From NCBI GenBank assembly GCA_026936325.1, contig JAPTHN010000003.1, positions 69,931,192-69,995,191 of the forward strand: a DNA stretch of 64,000 nucleotides. The letters run 5' to 3'. The position numbers were made by a program, and so were the translations under genes. The stretch comes from Platynereis dumerilii (lineage: Eukaryota; Annelida; Polychaeta; Phyllodocida; Nereididae). Of the stretch, positions 58,995 through 64,000 are shown piece by piece. Within the stretch, counting starts at the first letter, position 1; each line of letters begins with the position of its first letter. The notes beneath the pieces are model-generated. The model was not told where the DNA came from. It made no database searches and saw only the letters and a list, made by a program, of their open reading frames with translations.

Positions 58995-59470
58995 ATCTTA
59001 CTACAAACAACCTGGATGATACGAAACAGTCAGCTTACAGAAAATTCCACAGCACTGAAACTCTCCTGACCAAGATTCATAATGACATCATTTTGAATAT
59101 GAGCAAAGGTGAGGTAACAATGCTCGTGCTGTAGGACCTTTTAGCCGCTTTTGACACAATTGATCACAAGATTCTACTGAAACGTTTAGAAAATAGGTCC
59201 AGTATTCAAGATTCCGCACTGTGCTGGTTCAAGTCATACATCTCTGAAACGTCACAGTCATTGATACTTAAAGACAAAACATCAACTAAACTCCCACTCA
59301 AATTTAGGGTTCCTCAAGGTTCAAAATTAGGACCAATCCTATTCAATTCGTACATCGCTCCATAAAGCGAAGTGGCTGCAAAAAATCAAGTCAAATACCA
59401 AAAGTATGCCGCTGATGAACAACTTATTCTCTTTTTCAAACCAACTTTCTTAGATCAGAGAAAAGCAATT
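58503..59470 (+). mobile_element. CR1-like LINE, 3' fragment
   Basis: The frame resumes at WLLLECIDEYLPIITNIVNK and GMPLELKHALVKPLLKK, then is broken around 58,640-58,730 and interrupted by a SINE (58,727-58,996). After it come SAYRKFHSTETLLTKIHNDI, LLAAFDTIDHKILLKRLE, WFKSYISETSQSL, RVPQGSKLGPILFNSYI and YQKYAADEQLILF. These are fingers and palm motifs of a CR1-group reverse transcriptase (AFDTIDH; VPQGSVLGPLLF; YADDTQLY in intact members). YADD has become YAAD and several stops are present, so it is an old dead copy. Confidence 0.88.
58727..58996 (+). mobile_element. SINE-like retroposon with (TATC)n tail
   Basis: AGCTGGATGTCGTTCGGATG and GGGCAAGTAAAAGATCCC are sequence words that I recognise from SINE-type repeats common in marine invertebrates. 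The element ends in about ten TATC units (58,955-58,995). It interrupts the reverse transcriptase frame of the CR1-like LINE. The left boundary is approximate; no clear target duplication was found. Confidence 0.65.
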
Positions 59471-59542
59471 TTTCACCTGATGGAGCTGAAGTCTGCATCT
59501 TTTTGCACCATGTCTGTTTTCTATGTGCGCTTGGGGCGGTTA

Positions 59543-59787
59543 GGGGGCTCATAATTTCACGGGGGGGGGGCTTGGAGTTTTCCTCTGTGGGAAATTATCT
59601 AAATTTATTTCACGGTAAAGGTGGCGGTAGGGTAATTTATTTCAAGTGTGAGTGAATTCCCTGAATATTCATTCCTAAATCAAGCAATTCCTTTATTTAT
59701 TTCACACTAAAACGGAGCAGGAATTTGTTTATTTAAAAAAAAACTCCACACCCTCCTCCCCCCTGGATATTAATTGGTCACCCCCTC
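59543..59787 (+). mobile_element. GACCATTTAAT-type MITE, copy 3
   Basis: The ends are GGGGGCTCATAATT and AATTGGTCACCCCCTC, each bounded by TA (59,541-59,542 and 59,788-59,789). The interior CTTGGAGTTTTCC, CGGTAAAGGTGGCGG and GAATATTCATTCCTAAATCA are shared with copies at 10,257 and 14,060. It lies just past the CR1-like LINE remnant. Confidence 0.75.
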
Positions 59788-59799
59788 TACCTGTGGGAC

Positions 59800-61110
59800 T
59801 TGTGTTCGATTCCTGCTCGATTTTTCATAAAAAGCCAAGAATTAAGCACCTCGTCTCATTCAATTGCCGAAGCACAGGAAGTGAAGCACTATATCACCCA
59901 TCCAACGTTGTACTAGGAATGCGATTAATTACTGTTTAACTTTTTAAAGGAGAATAGATAGATTATATGTCACTTCATTTTTATGTTTGTTAACTCAATG
60001 ATTATTATGAGCTTTATGACTAAAATACGAATAAGGGTATCCTCGGACCATGCTAGTAGTTGATCCTGCTGTTCAACTTTGAACCAGATCAGTGCTTGTT
60101 TGGGCCGAGTGTCTTTTAATTTAGCTATCAAAATGTTACAAAATTTGTTTCATACATAGGCCTATCAAAGAAAGAAATGAACTTCACAAAGTAAAAGCAT
60201 TGTAAGACAATTGTACATATGTATATATAATTTTTGTAGACAGTTGCTAAATTTTTATTGTTGATTTTAAGTCGTACAGAAGCTTCATGCTTGGTTGTCT
60301 GTAAATTGTTATACACTTTTTATTGACTGTCCTGATTGATCACGACTTTAAATAAAATACTACTACTGTTTGAACAAGCAATATTTTTTAGAGACAAATC
60401 TAGGCACATTGTACTTTTCCTTCAGTTTTAAAAAATAACGTGCAAGCACTTTAAAGCAGCGCCTGGAGTGAAAATGCTGCGTATACCTATAGATGGATTT
60501 ATCAATATAGTAGTTATCAAACTACAGATCTGTCAATCTATGTATATATATATACAGATCTATGAATCTGTCAAGGTATCAATATATCTAACTATCTATC
60601 TAACTATCTGTCCAACTGGCTTTTCATTTGTAATTTAATGTAATTAGACTTTATGAAGGATAGTAACAGAAAGGGCATTAATTTCAATTAGGAGATGAAA
60701 AAGTGCTTCAAAAGCCCAATAATTTCAATTAGAGCCTTGAACAGTATGAAAGGGCCACTAATTTCGATCAGGACTTCAAAACAGCTAGTCAAAATGATAC
60801 ACTGAATTAAACACAAAGCCCCAGCTATGTTGGGGGAGGATACAGGAAATTGACGGGTGTACCAGCAGGAAGAAGAAGAAGAAGGTCAAGTGCGCGATTT
60901 CGTAGTTAAATATTTTTCAACATTATAGGCCTCTAAAAGTTGATGGAAGCCCGTAAAAATTATTCTAAGACTGCATGCAAAGTTTGGATGGGATTAACGA
61001 AACAGGACGAGCCCAGAATTGTTGACAAGTTAAACCAAAATACTAAGGTACATGTAACAGCTTGCGCCATGGCGCTGCTAAAAATACATGTAAATTGGCT
61101 TGTTTTATTA
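59800..61110. other. Intergenic, mostly simple or unrecognised sequence
   Basis: TATA/TATC-rich runs occur at 60,540-60,600. A degenerate repeat of ACTAATTTCAATTAGGA-type words (three or four copies, about 55-bp period) lies at 60,670-60,785. The 143-codon plus-strand frame at 60,940-61,371 overlaps the better minus-strand exon and I do not take it as a gene. Confidence 0.45.
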
Positions 61111-61113
61111 TTT

Positions 61114-61406
61114 TTAAGATTCAAAATTGAGGTCACTGCCTGCCTCAACAACAGCCTTTTCAAAAGCTTTAGCGTCAACTTTAACATCACACAGTTTGCC
61201 TACGCTAGTTACGGGGTTTCTTCTGAAGCCATAATTTGTTGGATTCTGCAGTATTTCCATCGAGTCCTGGAGGGTGAGATTTTCATCTGTGTAGAATGTT
61301 TCTCTGAAGTAAGTGTTCACAGCCGCAGGGTTCAAATAGCAAGTTGCATCACCGAGGGGTACAAATTTTAAAGGTCGAATGACATCCTTTTCGCCACTGT
61401 CATTCC
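61114..61406 (-). CDS. Terminal exon of an unidentified host gene
   Basis: The minus strand shows the acceptor CTTTTCCATTTTAG| and then two bases and 96 codons to TAA. The peptide starts NDSGEKDVIRPLKFVPLGDA, includes NPAAVNTYFRETFYTDENL and ends EKAVVEAGSDLNFES. The composition (Asp, Glu, Lys, Asn rich with spaced hydrophobics) looks like a folded soluble protein. No signal, membrane span or known motif is visible and I do not recognise the family. A possible upstream exon is 61,624-61,719; with its alternative donor CATT|GTGTGA the frame would join correctly. The rest of the gene would lie further along the minus strand, beyond what I can resolve. Confidence 0.5.
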
Positions 61407-61480
61407 CTAAAATGGAAAAGTAAATTTGTATAGCAAAGCAGATTCAATATTAATATGAACAACTATTTTAGGATGTTGGG

Positions 61481-61602
61481 CTAAAAATCCTGCAACTCGA
61501 CACAGTGGCCTGAGTCAGCTTCCTTGGTTTCAGAAGGCTCAATGGCATCCTTAAATCTTCTTTGAAAGCCATTTTGGATATGAAATTCAATAAACAGTTT
61601 GC
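61481..61602 (-). CDS. Possible alternative terminal exon
   Basis: The acceptor TAGAATGTAG| is followed by two bases and 39 codons to TAG: KLFIEFHIQNGFQRRFKDAI then EPSETKEADSGHCVELQDF. It enters in the same phase as the exon at 61,114-61,406 (two leading bases), so the two could be alternative ends of one gene. The first bases GCAAACTG also occur inside the other exon (GTAGGCAAACTG), hinting at a shared origin or coincidence. No polyadenylation signal was clearly identified. Confidence 0.35.
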
Positions 61603-61623
61603 CTACATTCTATATTTACTCAC

Positions 61624-61719
61624 ACAATGTACGTCCGACACAATGACATTTCGCCTTGTAGCTTCAGCTCCTATTACACTTGGAGCTTTGGTTGATGGCT
61701 TATCTGATACCCCTATTAC
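61624..61719 (-). CDS. Possible internal exon, 96 nt
   Basis: Bounded by GGCCAG| and |GTGAGT on the minus strand, it encodes exactly 32 codons, VIGVSDKPSTKAPSVIGAEA then TRRNVIVSDVHC. Splicing at GTGAGT would be phase 0, which does not fit the downstream acceptors (they need phase 1); the nearby GTGTGA donor would fit. The frame is closed by stops just outside. It is an exon candidate only. Confidence 0.35.
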
Positions 61720-62210
61720 CTGGCCTCACTCCTATTTAACAATGAAATAACTGAGGTGTAATGGTAGGGCTACATAAGCTTTTAAAGTGTCAAATCCGTA
61801 AATCTGATGGAATTGCCCCTTTTCTGGAAACTAAAACCACAAATTGATGCAGATAATATGATAATGCCACAGCATAGAAGACGAGACGTGTAAATACTCG
61901 TTTGGTAAACAATATTGAATATAATAAAGGAATTAAAATTATAAAACAGATTTTCACCAAAACATTAATTGAAACTCCCTTTGCTCCGGAACAAGAAACA
62001 CCATCCTTATCAAACCTTCATCGTAATAATTCATGTCACAATTTTGACAAATGAAACGCACAGCTTTTTTTGCCTTTGACACTTTTTAATTCAAGTACAA
62101 TGTAGAGTAGGGTGGGACTGTTGTCCCGATGTTTGCGGATAAAACCTGTTTTTGCAAGTGAGGCTGGTATATGAGAGCACGTGTGTAAAATTTCAGCTCA
62201 TTCTATTAAT

Positions 62211-62660
62211 ATTTAGAGGTGGCTCATGACAAATTTCGCTTGAAGTTTATCATTTAAATCCCAACTGGCAAACCCTAAAAACGGCACAATTTTCCAAAAA
62301 TCAGACTTAAGAATTGATCAATATTTTTCAATCATTCAAAAACCATGAGGGAGGATTTTGGGAGGGCAGTGCAAGACTGGCATAATTTTGTATTTTCCAC
62401 TTTTCATCTCTACACTATGTAATGTCACAGGAACGCCTAAATTTCGAGAATTTAGTTCTATATAGTGGCCTTTCAATTTATGTGTTATAGCAAAATGATT
62501 GCCAGTTCTGAACTGCCCTCCAAAAACTCTTTCCCGTGGTTTTTGAATGGTATAAAAATATTGATTCTGAGTCTCATTCTTTGGAAAATCATGTGTTTTT
62601 CAGGTCTCGCCAATGGGGATTTACATTACGAACTTCAAGTGAAATTTGCTACCTCTAAAT
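62211..62660. repeat. Long inverted repeat, about 185-bp arms
   Basis: The left arm 62,211-62,400 is matched in reverse by 62,480-62,660: CACTGCCCTCC/ACTGCCCTCC, TGGTTTTTGAATG, AAATATTGAT, TGGGGATTTA/TGGGATTTA and ACCTCTAAAT occur in the same order. Identity is moderate, with small gaps and an 80-bp loop. The frames on either strand here are not supported as genes. Confidence 0.6.
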
Positions 62661-62669
62661 AAACCTAAC

Positions 62670-64000
62670 CAGCAAAAAAAAGTCAGGCTTGATCCGTCTA
62701 AGATTTCCAAACTGTGGGACGCCAGTCCCTCCCTTATAAAATGTAGAGATAATTTTACTGCCTGAGACTTTCTCTTCATGTTTATAACAATTAAAATGGA
62801 TTTGTTGTGGAAAGGAAAAATTCTGAAAAGACGTCGATCCTGATGATCACAAGTGAGTCTTATCCTGGAATCTTGAATCAACCATAACAAATAAGCCAAA
62901 GAAAATCAAATTCCTTCAAAAATTTTTTCGACACCAGGTCTGCAAGAGACATCCAGCACAAAAATAATAATATCCAAATTGACAAAAACTAGTCCGAGGT
63001 AGAAAGTCAAAAACTTAAGATAAATATTCATCAGCTGGAGGTTTGATGAAAATCACATGGCCAAGCATTTCATAAAGCTCACACATTTTAATAAACTCTG
63101 CAAATTAGGTACTCTTTCTATTAGATTAGATTCACATGCCTCAGCAGTTTAATTCTTATTTCAACTTTCAGGTATTAGCAAAGACAAACAACATATATGC
63201 ATTCAAACATACAAATACTTTAATAATTCTAAATTTTTTCTAGCATTGTAGAAAGAACAATTTCATTGGAAACTACAAATTTATTTCAATGCAACTATTT
63301 ACTCTGGCATCTGGAAACTGACAAATATTTGGGAGCAGCATAATTGGGCCTACATCATTCTTCAATCATGTTTTTGTCCAAATGTGTTTGCTGTCATTCC
63401 TCCTCCAATGTTTCCCTGAAATAAAAATTTAGTATATTAAATAAACACGCATAAGCAAAACCACTATTAAGTTGCACAATGTTTCCAGGATTTAAAAATT
63501 ATGAAGCTGCAGTGGGATCATTGTTACGCACAGGCTTCAAAAAATTTAATTAACGATCACTTTTATTTTAAAAGGTCAGTGCGTTGCACTGTTAAAATGT
63601 CACTGTCACCAAAATTGACTGACTTCGGGCACTTCTTGACTGAAAACAACTGAAAAATTGATCAGACATGTTCAGAACTATTTCATAAACAATTTTATAT
63701 CTGCCAGATATATTGTAAAAACTGATAATTCCCGAATTTACCAAAAATCTCTGCCGAATGTGAATAAAATATTTCAAGAGTAGCCATCATTTTGAGTTGC
63801 AGTGGTTACAGTTGCAATTGGAATAAAGATTAGAAAAAAACAGAAATCATTCATTTTCATTAATAAGGTAGGCCTACTAGAAACGCAAAAAAATGAAATA
63901 TGCTGTTTTAAAGCTAAAAATATGATATTTAAGGTCACATGTCGTGAGCAGGGGCATAATTTTCGCGGAAAATGTTGGGGGACACCGCGATCATGCAGTC
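62670..64000. other. Intergenic or intronic, no gene recognised
   Basis: The stretch is AT-rich with no recognised domain or repeat. It could hold upstream exons of the minus-strand gene at 61.1-61.7 kb, but I found no frame with convincing splice signals. The final 50 bases (GGGGCATAATTTTCGC...GGGGGACACCGCG) look like the start of another G-rich MITE cut by the window edge. Confidence 0.35.

Noticed and set aside
60940-61371. 143-codon plus-strand frame
   Set aside because: It lies antisense to a better minus-strand exon with an acceptor and balanced composition. The plus-strand peptide has no recognisable motif.
1-64000. tRNA, rRNA, bacterial operon, CRISPR or LTR/virus-like element
   Set aside because: No cloverleaf or B-box pair, rRNA-like core, ribosome-binding-site-led gene runs, repeat-spacer array, LTR pair, protease/integrase or capsid-like frame was found by reading both strands. 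Weak or very diverged ones could have been missed.

Overview
This window is AT-rich animal DNA with almost no long open frames. It is packed with short inverted-repeat DNA transposons (MITEs), two LINE lineages, one SINE and many G/C homopolymer runs. The short introns implied by exon-like pieces, the CR1-type and Tx1-type LINEs and the many hAT MITEs suggest a marine invertebrate, possibly a non-vertebrate deuterostome. I cannot fix the phylum from sequence alone. I saw no bacterial genes, CRISPR, rRNA or tRNA, and no LTR or virus-like element. Layout: 0-9.5 kb holds hairpin repeats, a 1.5 kb TA-flanked element whose body is built from repeats of one short word, a hAT MITE, a PIF/Harbinger-type MITE and a decayed copy (A) of a gene-like unit. 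9.5-21 kb is repeat-rich intergenic DNA with several MITEs, a 121-bp tandem array and a 2.4 kb hAT-like element with broken coding traces. 21.3-24.4 kb is unit copy B, on the minus strand. 24.9-28.4 kb holds a pogo-like MITE, a large foldback, a hairpin and a 0.9 kb TA-flanked element. 29.4-36.6 kb is unit copy C (plus). 39.9-50.6 kb is copy D (plus), enlarged by a LINE fragment and a 1.5 kb transposon. 54.5-59.8 kb is a stack of nested transposons. 61.1-61.7 kb holds exon-like segments of an unidentified minus-strand gene. The most informative content is the four-copy unit (A-D). It contains short coding-like blocks in the same order in each copy, including a 172-nt exon and a 93-nt exon with splice sites in at least one copy. 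I do not recognise the protein. Copies differ by frame damage, altered splice sites and private transposon insertions, so most and perhaps all are pseudogenes. In copy C a hAT MITE sits in the splice donor of the 172-nt exon and its target-site duplication has doubled the donor. At 54.5-59.5 kb the insertion order can be read from target-site duplications: a CR1-like LINE was split by a hAT element (8-bp duplication ATTCCAAC), which was then split 11 bp from its left end by a Tx1-like LINE that still has a 602-codon reverse-transcriptase frame.
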